A stretch of DNA of 64,000 nucleotides from Saprospiraceae bacterium (GCA_021738725.1 JAIPBE010000011.1:19056-83055), one strand, 5' to 3'; positions 48,244-55,738 are shown, numbered from the stretch's first letter. Numbers and translations are program-made. The notes: generated by a model from the letters alone, not told the origin.

Positions 48244-48882
48244 ATGCAAGAAAATACCGAACATAAAGAAAGGCCATCCCGTAAACGGAGGGCCTTTCAA
48301 TTTATTTTTCTGTTTCTCCTGTTGGTCGTTGCGCCTATCGGTTCGTGGTTGTATCTCCGTTCTGGATTGGAATATCGAAAGGAACATCTGTTGACTTTGG
48401 AGGAAGGGCGACCCATCCCTTTTGGAGCCTGGATGGACCTGGATGGAAATACAGTTTCTTCAGATCAGTGGACTGAACAGATCAGTCTGATCCTTTTTGC
48501 AAAGAGTAGGGAGGAGATGAAGTCCCAGATGGATCGCTTGTCTCGGGTGCTGTCCCAATTTGATGATCGTGAGGATGTACTCTTTTATCAGATCTTACCT
48601 GATTCTACCTATCGATCCGAAGATCTTCCTGAAGATACCGCTCAATGGAAAATCCTGTTTCCAAAGAATTCTGGCGTAGATTCTATGTGGATTGCCTGTG
48701 AATCTGCATTTCCGGTTGATCCGGTATCCCACGTCTTTCTCATCGATCGAAGAAAACAGTTGCGCCAGGCATTTTCCATCAGCGATAAAGCTTCCCTCAC
48801 CAGCCTGGTGGAAGTTGTCGCCATCCTGTTGCCTCCGCGAAAGTTGGTTCATCCTGAGTTGAATAGAACAAAAGAAAGATGA
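48244..48882 (+). CDS. SCO-like thioredoxin-fold membrane protein lacking the copper motif
   Basis: This 212-residue protein has one N-terminal helix (about 16-37) and a periplasmic thioredoxin-like domain in the place normally held by the SCO1/SenC copper chaperone. The expected CxxxC copper site is absent: the stretch after the second strand reads LILFAKSREEMKSQ, and the only cysteine lies in WIACESAF. The late block DPVSHVFLIDRRKQLRQAF keeps the cis-Pro/His-like arrangement of SCO proteins. An ATG at 48244 is chosen over the preceding TTG. It may be a structural assembly factor that no longer binds copper. Confidence 0.7.
   Translation: MQENTEHKERPSRKRRAFQFIFLFLLLVVAPIGSWLYLRSGLEYRKEHLLTLEEGRPIPFGAWMDLDGNTVSSDQWTEQISLILFAKSREEMKSQMDRLSRVLSQFDDREDVLFYQILPDSTYRSEDLPEDTAQWKILFPKNSGVDSMWIACESAFPVDPVSHVFLIDRRKQLRQAFSISDKASLTSLVEVVAILLPPRKLVHPELNRTKER
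48268..48309 (+). terminator. Terminator-like hairpin inside the first codons of the SCO-like gene
   Basis: GAAAGGCC (48268-48275) pairs with GGCCTTTC (48291-48298), with three further pairs (TCC/GGA) inside, followed by AATTTATTTTT. It lies 8 codons into the SCO-like gene, so it could attenuate the cox transcript before the last three genes. Confidence 0.45.
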
Positions 48883-49409
48883 TGGAACCGGAACAGAAAG
48901 TCAAACAGCTGGACCGTTGGGCCTGGGTTATCAGTGTGCTGGTCCTGATAGCTGTTCTGATGATGCGCAGGATCAAGATATCTACAGGCATCGACTTCTC
49001 CTTTTTGCCCCCTTTCCATGCCAGTGTCAATGCCATTACATTTATCGTGCTGATTGCAGGATATCGGGCCATTCGGGCAGGTGAAATTGCCAGGCATAAA
49101 TTCAGGATGTCTCTGGCCTTGATCTTGTCTGTATTGTTTTTGATCTCCTACGTTGTGTATCATATCACCACTCCAGAAACGCGATATGGAGGTGAGGGGA
49201 TTTGGCGAATTGTCTACTTCTTCTTGCTATTGACCCATGTGCTCCTGGCAGCCGGAATACTTCCGTTTATCCTGTTTACCTTTATCCGTGGTTATGCGGG
49301 CGTGATCGAACGCCACCGCAAATTGGCCCGCTGGGTGTTCCCGGTTTGGGCATACGTTGCAGCCACAGGCCCGATTTGTTACCTGATGTTAATGCCTTAT
49401 TATGCGTAG
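48879..49409 (+). CDS. DUF420 membrane protein (oxidase-assembly associated)
   Basis: This 176-residue protein has four or five helices, with conserved His in LPPFHASVNA, ARHKFRMS, VYHITTPETRYGG and IERHRKLARWVFPVW, the DUF420 pattern. Members occur next to heme-copper oxidase genes and are linked to oxidase assembly (CtaM-like). It overlaps the SCO-like gene by 4 bp (ATGA) and the next gene by 8 bp. Confidence 0.9.
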   Translation: MMEPEQKVKQLDRWAWVISVLVLIAVLMMRRIKISTGIDFSFLPPFHASVNAITFIVLIAGYRAIRAGEIARHKFRMSLALILSVLFLISYVVYHITTPETRYGGEGIWRIVYFFLLLTHVLLAAGILPFILFTFIRGYAGVIERHRKLARWVFPVWAYVAATGPICYLMLMPYYA

Positions 49410-49659
49410 ATCCCCCACCTTATTCATTGGCCTTTTGATCCTGGTGATCTGTTTGTTCGGGGCCAGTGATATTGTCGCTCAATGTCCGATGTGTCGCATG
49501 TCTGCCGAATCCAATATGGCCAATGGCGGAACAGCAGGGAATGGTCTGAATGCTGGCATCCTGTATATGTTGGCCACCCCTTATCTGCTGGTCGGGACAT
49601 TCGTGTTCCTATGGTGGCGGAACAAGAAAAAATCTGAACAGCAACTGGAAGATAAATGA
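49402..49659 (+). CDS. Small membrane protein with CPMCRM motif
   Basis: This 85-residue protein has an N-terminal hydrophobic segment or signal (ending DIVAQ), a CPMCRM motif just after it, a second helix (about 50-70) and a basic tail. Small proteins of this type regularly close the oxidase cluster in Bacteroidota. The CxxC could bind a metal or act in redox transfer; this is inference. It is the last gene before a strong terminator. Confidence 0.8.
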   Translation: MRRSPTLFIGLLILVICLFGASDIVAQCPMCRMSAESNMANGGTAGNGLNAGILYMLATPYLLVGTFVFLWWRNKKKSEQQLEDK

Positions 49660-49680
49660 CCTTCTGTTGATCCGACATTG

Positions 49681-49720
49681 AAAACGGGCACTCCTGCATT
49701 TGAGGAGTGCCCGTTTTTTT
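49681..49720. terminator. Bidirectional Rho-independent terminator ending the act-cox cluster
   Basis: A perfect 15-bp stem (AAAACGGGCACTCCT at 49681-49695, AGGAGTGCCCGTTTT at 49703-49717) has a 7-nt loop, with a T run on the plus strand and, by symmetry, TTTT on the minus strand. It serves both the cox cluster and the convergent porin gene. Confidence 0.92.
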
Positions 49721-49743
49721 GCTTTCTATGGTCGAGATCTAGG

Positions 49744-50430
49744 TTAGAATGGCATCTGCACCCCGGCGGTAATGTTGAATCCACTATTACGGATACGGAT
49801 GTCTACGATCGGATCATTCAGCATATCGGTGAACCCGTGCTGGAAGCTTCCCTGCAGGAAGAAGTCGGCTCTGCCAGCCTCGAAGACCAGCCCGGCACCG
49901 GCGATTCCGCCCACCTCAAACTGATTATAGCGGTTGTTGGTCATATCAATATCATAGGAACCAATATTGAAATCAAGGATCAGGTTGGCTTTCAGATCGA
50001 CCTGTCCATCGATGGCATAACTCAGATGAGGGCCAGCAAAGATGTAGGGTCTGACCGGGCCATCAGTGAATGAGTATTTCAAAAGGAGGGGCAATTCCAG
50101 GTATTGGACGCGTGTGATGGCTTCGGCACCGATCGGAACCGGGATGTTGAAGATGTCAAATTCAAACCCTTCTCGCACCCGAAATCCTTTTTCGGCATAA
50201 TTCAGTTCAGGACGGAAGGCCAGTCGATCGTTGATCGGTATTTCGGCATGAATGCCGGCAGTCGCACCGGTCCAGTAAGAATTTTCAGGGATCCAGCTTT
50301 CGGAGATGCCTTTGATCTGGACTTTGTTGGGATGTATCCCGCCATGAGCGCCGAAGATAATCTGCGCTTGCAAGAAAAGAGGTGACATCAGCATCATGGC
50401 CAGGATGGCGAGGTAGGTGAAGCGTTTCAT
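49744..50430 (-). CDS. Outer-membrane beta-barrel (porin family) protein
   Basis: This 228-residue protein has a signal peptide ending LFLQAQ. It has eight or so amphipathic strands with alternating aromatic residues, such as FRPELNYAEKGFRV, LELPLLLKYSF and PYIFAGPHLSYAI, and a final FNITAGVQMPF strand typical of outer-membrane insertion. It matches the PorT-like/OMP_b-brl group often annotated as porin family. The ligand is unknown. It shares its terminator with the cox cluster. Confidence 0.85.
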   Translation of the reverse strand: MKRFTYLAILAMMLMSPLFLQAQIIFGAHGGIHPNKVQIKGISESWIPENSYWTGATAGIHAEIPINDRLAFRPELNYAEKGFRVREGFEFDIFNIPVPIGAEAITRVQYLELPLLLKYSFTDGPVRPYIFAGPHLSYAIDGQVDLKANLILDFNIGSYDIDMTNNRYNQFEVGGIAGAGLVFEAGRADFFLQGSFQHGFTDMLNDPIVDIRIRNSGFNITAGVQMPF

Positions 50431-50586
50431 GGCTTATTGTTTTAAAGGTTCACTACTGAGACACCATGAAAGGACGGGATAGGCTTATGAAACTGTGAAG
50501 ACCTCTTAAGAGAGCATTAAAAGATTGGTCTGGTGAGATGACCGGATAGTGATATGAACAATAGACGGATGCAGGATCCTCTGCGG

Positions 50587-50988
50587 CTATGCAGTGGTAG
50601 TTCCTTTGTAAATAGACAGGGCTGTCATCAGCCAACCCGCAGTGAGTAGCAAACCGCCGACAGGTGTAACAGGTCCGAGAAATCGAACAGGTAAATGGTG
50701 CACATCCAGCGTGCTCAACAGGTAGAGGGATCCGGAAAAACACAGGATGCCCCATAGGAAGAATCGGGAAGCCATTTTTTTTGATCGTGCATCCCCGGGC
50801 ATGAGCAAAACGGCCAACGCTGCTACGGTGTGAATGAAATGATAGAAAGAGGCCGTTTTCCAGACCTGGATCGAATCAGCAGATACCAGGTCGCGCAGTG
50901 CATGAGCCCCAAAAGCACCCAGGATCACAGCGATCGCCCCCGAAAGGGAAAGGATAAGGAAAGCGGAACGGAAAGGTGTTGCATGCAT
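50587..50988 (-). CDS. DUF423 small membrane protein
   Basis: This 133-residue protein has four helices, with the DUF423 signature GAFGAHALRD near the start, WKTASFYHFIHTVAAL and FSGSLYLL, then PVTPVGGLLLTAGW. The function is unknown; the family is widespread as an inner-membrane protein. It starts 2 bp after the ung stop on the same strand, so the two form an operon. Confidence 0.9.
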   Translation of the reverse strand: MHATPFRSAFLILSLSGAIAVILGAFGAHALRDLVSADSIQVWKTASFYHFIHTVAALAVLLMPGDARSKKMASRFFLWGILCFSGSLYLLSTLDVHHLPVRFLGPVTPVGGLLLTAGWLMTALSIYKGTTTA

Positions 50989-50990
50989 GA

Positions 50991-51674
50991 TCAGGCGGGG
51001 ATTTGCCAGTGAATAGGTTGAAGGCCTTGTTTCGCAAGAATTTCGTTGGTTTTACTGAAATGGCCGCAACCCTGAAATTTGTTTCCTGCCAGTGGGGAAG
51101 GGTGGACTGCTTCGAGCACGGTGTGTCGTTCCTGGTTGATCAGGGCCGCTTTCGATTTGGCAAAATTACCCCACAGCAGAAAGACCAACCCTTCCCGTTG
51201 TTCGGATAGTTGTCGGATTACGGCATCTGTGAATCGTTGCCACCCGATGCGACTGTGCGAACCGGCATTCGCGTGTTCGACAGTGAGCATGGCATTCAAA
51301 AGGAAAACGCCTTGTTGCGCCCAGCTGGTCAGATCGCCATGGCCGGGATTGGAGATTCCCAGATCCCGATGTAATTCTTTATAAATGTTGACTAGTGAGG
51401 CAGGTGTCCGGATCCCTTTTGGTACCGAAAAGCACAATCCCATGGCCTGTCCCGGCTGGTGGTACGGGTCCTGACCGAGGATGACCACCTTGACCTTTGA
51501 AAATGGAGTGGAGTCAAAGGCATTGAACAGAAGGGCTCCGGGAGGATAGATCGTTTTGCCTGCTGCCTTCTGTTGGACAAGAAACTGTTTGATCTGCTGA
51601 AAATAGGGCAGGGCAAATTCCTGTGCCAGCGCTTTTTTCCAACCGGTTTCGATACGTACTTCAGGGGCGGACAT
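50991..51674 (-). CDS. ung: Uracil-DNA glycosylase
   Basis: This 227-residue family 1 UDG has the water-activating GQDPYHQPGQAMGLCFSV with the catalytic Asp, FLLNAMLTVEHANAGSH, and HPSPLAGNKF with the catalytic His. It removes uracil from DNA. The start MSAPEVRIETGW at 51674 is chosen; the frame stays open upstream to 51911, but that stretch only reads the tRNA-Arg gene backwards and is not protein. Confidence 0.96.
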   Translation of the reverse strand: MSAPEVRIETGWKKALAQEFALPYFQQIKQFLVQQKAAGKTIYPPGALLFNAFDSTPFSKVKVVILGQDPYHQPGQAMGLCFSVPKGIRTPASLVNIYKELHRDLGISNPGHGDLTSWAQQGVFLLNAMLTVEHANAGSHSRIGWQRFTDAVIRQLSEQREGLVFLLWGNFAKSKAALINQERHTVLEAVHPSPLAGNKFQGCGHFSKTNEILAKQGLQPIHWQIPA

Positions 51675-51737
51675 AGGTTGGGTATCATGTGAGAGTCGGA
51701 AAATTAGGAGAATTTCGTGGGATAAGAAGGGAATGTC

Positions 51738-51745
51738 TAATTTTG
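51738..51745 (+). promoter_or_regulatory. -7 element of the tRNA-Arg promoter
   Basis: TAATTTTG matches TAnnTTTG exactly and ends 10 nt before the tRNA 5' end. A -33 element is weak (TTTC at about 51713). Confidence 0.55.
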
Positions 51746-51755
51746 CATTCTTCAA

Positions 51756-51828
51756 GGTCCCATAGCTCAATGGATAGAGCAACTGCCTTCTAAGCAGTAG
51801 GTTGCAGGTTCGAGCCCTGCTGGGATCA
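51756..51828 (+). tRNA. tRNA-Arg (anticodon TCT)
   Basis: Acceptor strands GGTCCCA and TGGGATC pair (one G-U), with discriminator A at 51828. The D arm AGCTCAATGGATAGAGC, anticodon loop CTTCTAA (anticodon TCT) and T arm GGTTCGAGCC are all canonical. CCA is not encoded. Confidence 0.97.
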
Positions 51829-52088
51829 CTCTTTTCTCTCCACTCCGCCTGACTTTTCCTCCAATGTCTATCATTTGTCGGGCATGAATGGATTCTGTTG
51901 TACTCCAACAAGCTCCTTCAATCGCCTTTCTGCCGTTCAGTTCCAGAAATGGATGCATGGAGCGCTGTTTATAGCTATTCAACTGGAAGTGAATGAGTAG
52001 ATTTTGCAAGGTATATAGGGCTGCAAATTATATTGTGGAGGGGTCTGGATATTCGAATATTTTGTATTTTCGTCAAAACCTTATACGT

Positions 52089-52481
52089 ATGAAAAACAAC
52101 AAAACTTCTTTGAAAACCTTTATGGTATCTGCCCTGGTCCTTAGCCTGGCGACTTTTTCACAAGCACAGATTTTCCCCGCAGGTACAATGATGCTGGGTG
52201 GTGACATCAGCTTCACATCCACCTCTTATGATGATGTGGATGATGCTGTTACCCAGTTTTCATTCGCACCAAGTTTCGGTTATTTTGTTATCGATAACCT
52301 GGGCATTGGATTGATGTTGAATGTTACGACCGTTAAAGACTCATATTCCATCTTTGGTGTTGGGCCTTACGTTCGCTACTATGTGTGGCAGGGATTGTTC
52401 CCTCAGGTAAACCTTCTCTATTCCAGTTTCAAGCCGGATGGTGGAGATTCCGGTATCCTCCACACTTTTGGGAGGCAATAG
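52089..52481 (+). pseudogene. Outer-membrane beta-barrel protein truncated at its 3' end, probably by integration of the adjacent element
   Basis: From the ATG at 52089 the frame encodes a good signal peptide (ending FSQAQ) and the first four or five strands of a beta-barrel (TMMLGGDISFTS, FSFAPSFGYFVIDNLGIG, YSIFGVGPYVRYYV). It stops after about 130 residues with an odd tail GILHTFGRQ. Related barrels run to roughly 190-200 residues and end in an aromatic strand. The loss lies just upstream of a tyrosine integrase, so the 3' part was probably displaced to the far end of the inserted element, outside the window. Confidence 0.7.
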
Positions 52482-52490
52482 TCTGTATAT
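52430..52490. other. Likely left attachment junction (attL region) of the integrated element
   Basis: The barrel gene loses its expected sequence after about PDGGDSG (near 52430-52455) and the element's integrase starts at 52562. The matching right junction is not in the window, so the core cannot be defined exactly. Confidence 0.4.
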
Positions 52491-52505
52491 CAGAATATTG
52501 CCTCC
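52471..52505. repeat. 10-bp perfect inverted repeat at the element boundary
   Basis: GGAGGCAATA (52471-52480) and TATTGCCTCC (52496-52505) are separated by 15 nt and followed by AATTTT. They could be integrase arm or core sites, or a terminator for the broken barrel gene. Confidence 0.5.
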
Positions 52506-52561
52506 AATTTTCTACACATCGTTTGCTGACAGGGAAATGACACCACCAAAACAGCACTACG

Positions 52562-53701
52562 ATGAAGGACTATCTTCCTGCCAGGCTGGTCAAAGGGGTA
52601 TCATGGTATATCGTCTTTTACGCCTGGGATCCAGCCACTGGACAGCGCGAACGGTTTCGCCAGAGCTTTGATCTGAACCGGATCAAAAGCCCAAAAGATC
52701 GAATGGCCAAAGCCAGATTGATCATTGCCGATATCAATAAGAAACTGCCATCCGGATATCCGTTTAATGAAGGGGCCGAACAACAAAAGATGCTGCAAAC
52801 CCCTATTCTCAATGCAATGGATAAGGCCGTGCAGATAAAGTGCCACGGAGCCCGGAGAAGCACATCTCACAGTTACCACTCTATCACAGACATTTTTGTG
52901 CGCTACTTGAAGGATCAGGGCATGGATCAAATGCCTGTTAATGCGTTTACCAAATCAGACTCTATCATCTTTCTGGATGAGATGGACAAAAAGGGGATAT
53001 CTGCCAGGACCCACAACAATTACACGCGCACGCTGAAGGGGATGTTCAATGCGCTCCTGGACCGACAGTTCATTGCTGTCAATCCTTGGATGGGAATCAA
53101 AAGAGAGCAGGAGTCTGACAAGAAAAGAAGATCCATTACCAGGCATGAAGCCCAGGTGATCATCCGGGCAGCAAAGGAAGAAGATCCACAATTGTATCTG
53201 GGAATCATCCTCCAGTATCATTGCTTCATTCGTCCTAATGAATTGAGGCATATTCTGGTGAGGCACTTTGACCTGCAGGTGGGTGTCATCCGGATCCCGG
53301 GATCGATCTCAAAAAACAAGAGGGATGCGATAATCACCATACCACACCAGCTGGTGCCGATCATGGAGGACCGCCTAAAGAAGATGGGCAGGCATTGGTA
53401 TCTATTTGGCAAAAAGGGGAATCCTGGACCGGATGGCCCGGTGGGAGCAAATACAATGGGGCAACGTCACAAAATGTTGATTCGGTCGCTCAGAGATCGG
53501 GGCTCTTTGCCTGATATAGAAGGAATCTCATATTACAGCTGGAAGGACACAGGAGCCACAGCTTTGATCCAGGCAGGGATCCCGATCGATGAAGTGATGA
53601 AACAACTGCGGCATACCGATTTAGCGACCACTCAGGTCTATATTCAAAACTTGCACAGGGTGAATGAAAAGATCCGGGATCTGGATAGTTTGCTACTTTG
53701 A
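52562..53701 (+). CDS. Tyrosine site-specific integrase of the integrated element
   Basis: This 379-residue tyrosine recombinase has an N-terminal arm-binding part, a core SAM-like domain (about 105-185) and a catalytic domain. Catalytic residues visible are Arg224 (FIRPNELRH), a beta-hairpin Lys near 251-253, Arg350-His351 (KQLRHTDLATTQVY) and the nucleophile Tyr360. The usual HxxR box is replaced by YSWKDTGATAL, as in some Bacteroidota integrases with K in place of R. It points into the element, next to the broken barrel gene, and presumably catalysed insertion. Confidence 0.9.
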   Translation: MKDYLPARLVKGVSWYIVFYAWDPATGQRERFRQSFDLNRIKSPKDRMAKARLIIADINKKLPSGYPFNEGAEQQKMLQTPILNAMDKAVQIKCHGARRSTSHSYHSITDIFVRYLKDQGMDQMPVNAFTKSDSIIFLDEMDKKGISARTHNNYTRTLKGMFNALLDRQFIAVNPWMGIKREQESDKKRRSITRHEAQVIIRAAKEEDPQLYLGIILQYHCFIRPNELRHILVRHFDLQVGVIRIPGSISKNKRDAIITIPHQLVPIMEDRLKKMGRHWYLFGKKGNPGPDGPVGANTMGQRHKMLIRSLRDRGSLPDIEGISYYSWKDTGATALIQAGIPIDEVMKQLRHTDLATTQVYIQNLHRVNEKIRDLDSLLL

Positions 53702-53715
53702 CAAAAACATTAACA

Positions 53716-53755
53716 TAACCTTATCGGTTATATATAACCTAACGGGTTATCTTTG
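53716..53755 (+). promoter_or_regulatory. Promoter with two TAACC-N5-GGTTA operators before the regulatory pair
   Basis: Two copies of the dyad TAACC-N5-GGTTA lie at 53716-53730 and 53735-53749, with centres 19 bp apart. The second overlaps a perfect -7 element TATCTTTG (53748-53755). The first covers the -33 region. The arrangement is what one expects of a phage repressor that shuts its own promoter; the XRE gene just downstream is the obvious candidate. Confidence 0.75.
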
Positions 53756-53769
53756 CCAAAACCATTATC

Positions 53770-54033
53770 ATGAACGTTACCTATGAGATTAAAAATGGAT
53801 CCCTTTTCACAAAAAAGGTTGATGACGTTGACACCAGTGAGTTGACTGGATCAAACAACACATTTAATACTGGACATCCCTTAGTGCAAGGGCACTTGAG
53901 AATTGTCGAAAAGGCAGGAAAAAAAGATGGGAAACAAACTTATTTTGATCGATGTATTAGCGGAGATCACGGCGTAAGCGATTATGTATCTGAATATGGA
54001 TTTAAATTAGTGATATCCGATGGACAGCGTTAA
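53770..54033 (+). CDS. Small protein of unknown function in the element's regulatory operon
   Basis: This 87-residue soluble protein begins MNVTYEIKNGSLF and has no motif that I recognise. It is the first gene after the dyad-bearing promoter and overlaps the XRE regulator by 14 bp, so they are co-translated. The layout (small protein then XRE protein) resembles toxin-antitoxin or repressor pairs, but the sequence does not look like HigB, RelE or another known toxin. Confidence 0.7.
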   Translation: MNVTYEIKNGSLFTKKVDDVDTSELTGSNNTFNTGHPLVQGHLRIVEKAGKKDGKQTYFDRCISGDHGVSDYVSEYGFKLVISDGQR

Positions 54034-54238
54034 TCAGCATATCGGCCAGATGATCAAAAAAATTCGTGGATACCGAGACATGAGCCAATTAGATCTTGCC
54101 GAAAAAATAGAAACATCGCAGCCCTACATTGCATCAATAGAATCAGGAAGGCAGGAGGTAAGCATCAAGCAGCTTAGAAAAATTGCTGGTGTACTTAACT
54201 GCACAATTGATATTCGGCTTACCCCCATCCAGGAATAG
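54020..54238 (+). CDS. XRE/Cro-CI-type HTH regulator
   Basis: This 72-residue protein is essentially one helix-turn-helix domain: IGQMIKKIRGYRDMSQLDLA, then the recognition helix TSQPYIASIESGRQEVS, then IKQLRKIAGVLNCTIDIRL. It probably binds the TAACC-N5-GGTTA dyads upstream and controls the element. It overlaps the 87-residue gene at its start and the convergent 320-residue gene by 20 bp at its end. Confidence 0.9.
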   Translation: MDSVNQHIGQMIKKIRGYRDMSQLDLAEKIETSQPYIASIESGRQEVSIKQLRKIAGVLNCTIDIRLTPIQE

Positions 54239-55181
54239 AACCTTTTCTTTGATCTCTTACAGTTCGAGCACGACCACCCCGGTCGTGCTTTTCATTTGCT
54301 ACAGATTCGCGCAATGATTCGTCTGCCCAACTTTGGCGGTAAGTTCCATTTTTATAAATATTCCTTCCCTTTCTTCGAGTTGTTTGGCCTGGCTTGTATT
54401 CATTCGCATTTGCCCCGGTTGAAGAAAGTATTTCCAGGGTAAATGTGTGCTGTTGCTTATCGGCACCATAGCTTTCCTTCAATACTCGTGCCTGAATTGT
54501 CCGATCGCCTACATATCGAGGCTTTTTGAAGGAGCCCTCAAAAACGGCCTCCTTGAATTCGATTACATCACCAGCAACTACATCACCTGTGGCGTCTCGG
54601 TTGAAAGCAGGTCCAACCATTTCCGGGATCTCAAATCCAGAAATTGATTTGTTCCTCTTATTCCAATAATTCATCCCGGCCACCAATCCAGCAGCACCCC
54701 ATCCGTACATACCTGCAGGATTTTTCGAACTGGATGCCTTATAGAGAGCAATGCCGGCGATGGCCAGCCACATCCACCCCGGAGGGTTGATATTGAGATC
54801 GAACAATCCGAAAGGATTGAACTGAGGTCCTCCAGGATCTGTATCGGATGGAATAACACCATCATTCCCACCGGATCCCAGGTCAATGCCTCCACCCATT
54901 TCCACCAACAGTTTGGTGATCTGTGGTTTGTTCACGCCCGGTAATTTGTGAATCAACATGTTGGTGTCCGGGTCAATGATCAATACCGTGGGCGTTGATG
55001 TGACCTTAGCCGTTTTTGCTACCTCGCTTGCGGTTGACGCAGTGTAATAATCAATCCGACCATCGAGGCCGGCCAGCTGCGAAATTGCAGCCTTCACAGC
55101 ATCCAACACAGCATCTCTATTACTTGCTGAATCAGCACAGTTAGGATCTCCACAAATCAGATAGACGGCTATTTGCTGCAT
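54219..55181 (-). CDS. Membrane protein with N-terminal thioredoxin-like domain (putative virion or entry protein)
   Basis: This 320-residue protein has residues 1-95 that look like a thioredoxin fold (AVYLICGDPNCADS, then TSTPTVLIIDPD with a cis-Pro) but with CxxxxC in place of CxxC. A Gly/Asp/Pro-rich linker follows, then two hydrophobic segments (about 134-150 and 157-172) and a basic, polar C-terminal domain of about 140 residues. It is the last gene of the minus-strand late cluster. A virion membrane or host-envelope role is plausible from context; no family is recognised. Confidence 0.65.
   Translation of the reverse strand: MQQIAVYLICGDPNCADSASNRDAVLDAVKAAISQLAGLDGRIDYYTASTASEVAKTAKVTSTPTVLIIDPDTNMLIHKLPGVNKPQITKLLVEMGGGIDLGSGGNDGVIPSDTDPGGPQFNPFGLFDLNINPPGWMWLAIAGIALYKASSSKNPAGMYGWGAAGLVAGMNYWNKRNKSISGFEIPEMVGPAFNRDATGDVVAGDVIEFKEAVFEGSFKKPRYVGDRTIQARVLKESYGADKQQHTFTLEILSSTGANANEYKPGQTTRRKGRNIYKNGTYRQSWADESLRESVANEKHDRGGRARTVRDQRKGSIPGWG
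54267..54293 (+). terminator. Terminator of the regulatory operon, embedded in the convergent gene
   Basis: AGCACGACC (54267-54275) pairs perfectly with GGTCGTGCT (54281-54289) around a 5-nt loop, then TTTTC. It lies 28 bp after the XRE stop and inside the last 25 codons of the minus-strand 320-residue gene. Confidence 0.75.
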
Positions 55182-55195
55182 GATTCACGAACGTT

Positions 55196-55738
55196 TTAAG
55201 ACATCACATAAGCCAGGGTGAACACATCGTCCTCCACCGCATCCTGCCCATTTTCATAATGAGCCATGGCCTTCACCAGTGGACGGAGGAACTGTTGATT
55301 GGCCACCAGTGGCTGATCGATCCCGATTCCAGATTTTTGGGCTACCCACTTGGCGTATTTATCCGTGTGGTTCTCAGAAGGTGGAGCATACTTCGCCATG
55401 ATCTTCCGGATGGTGTTCAGGCCGTCCCGGTTGATGTAGTTACGGAGCAACACAATCATAGCCCTGACACCCCACACATAATATTCGAATTGCTCGAAGG
55501 CTTTATCTGTGTTTTGAGCTGCCGGGATCTTCCCCTTCCAATTGCTGGATGAGATCCGGAGGTTTCCGGGGTTATTATTGCGCATCCCACGGGGGTAAGA
55601 TGCTTTGCCCAGATAGTTGACGGCCATGAGCCGGTTTCGTTCCATTGCGTCCATGGTGGTAGCAGTTGCGGTGTTGGAAAACAAAAGGAGTAGACCCACC
55701 AGGGCCACCACTATGACGGTGCCCTGTGATGCCTTCAT
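55196..55738 (-). CDS. Phage peptidoglycan-hydrolase-like structural protein
   Basis: This 180-residue protein has an N-terminal hydrophobic helix (about 7-27) and then the motif RGMRNNNPGNLRIS. That motif is typical of phage virion-associated lysozyme/transglycosylase-like proteins, including those annotated as structural proteins in tailless phages. FEYYVWGVRAMIVLLRNYI and YAKWVAQKSGIGIDQPL follow. It probably opens the cell wall at entry or release from a membrane-anchored position. It shares one base with the preceding gene's stop (TAATG). Confidence 0.75.
   Translation of the reverse strand: MKASQGTVIVVALVGLLLLFSNTATATTMDAMERNRLMAVNYLGKASYPRGMRNNNPGNLRISSSNWKGKIPAAQNTDKAFEQFEYYVWGVRAMIVLLRNYINRDGLNTIRKIMAKYAPPSENHTDKYAKWVAQKSGIGIDQPLVANQQFLRPLVKAMAHYENGQDAVEDDVFTLAYVMS

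Noticed and set aside
51756..51828. tRNA-Arg as the attachment site of the element
   Set aside because: The tRNA is complete and lies about 730 bp from the integrase, with an intact signal peptide and barrel start between; the broken barrel gene is a better junction.
51675..51911. Upstream extension of ung
   Set aside because: The extra residues (SDPSRARTCNLLLRRQLLYP) are the antisense of tRNA-Arg, a well-known false protein segment; the true start is at 51674.
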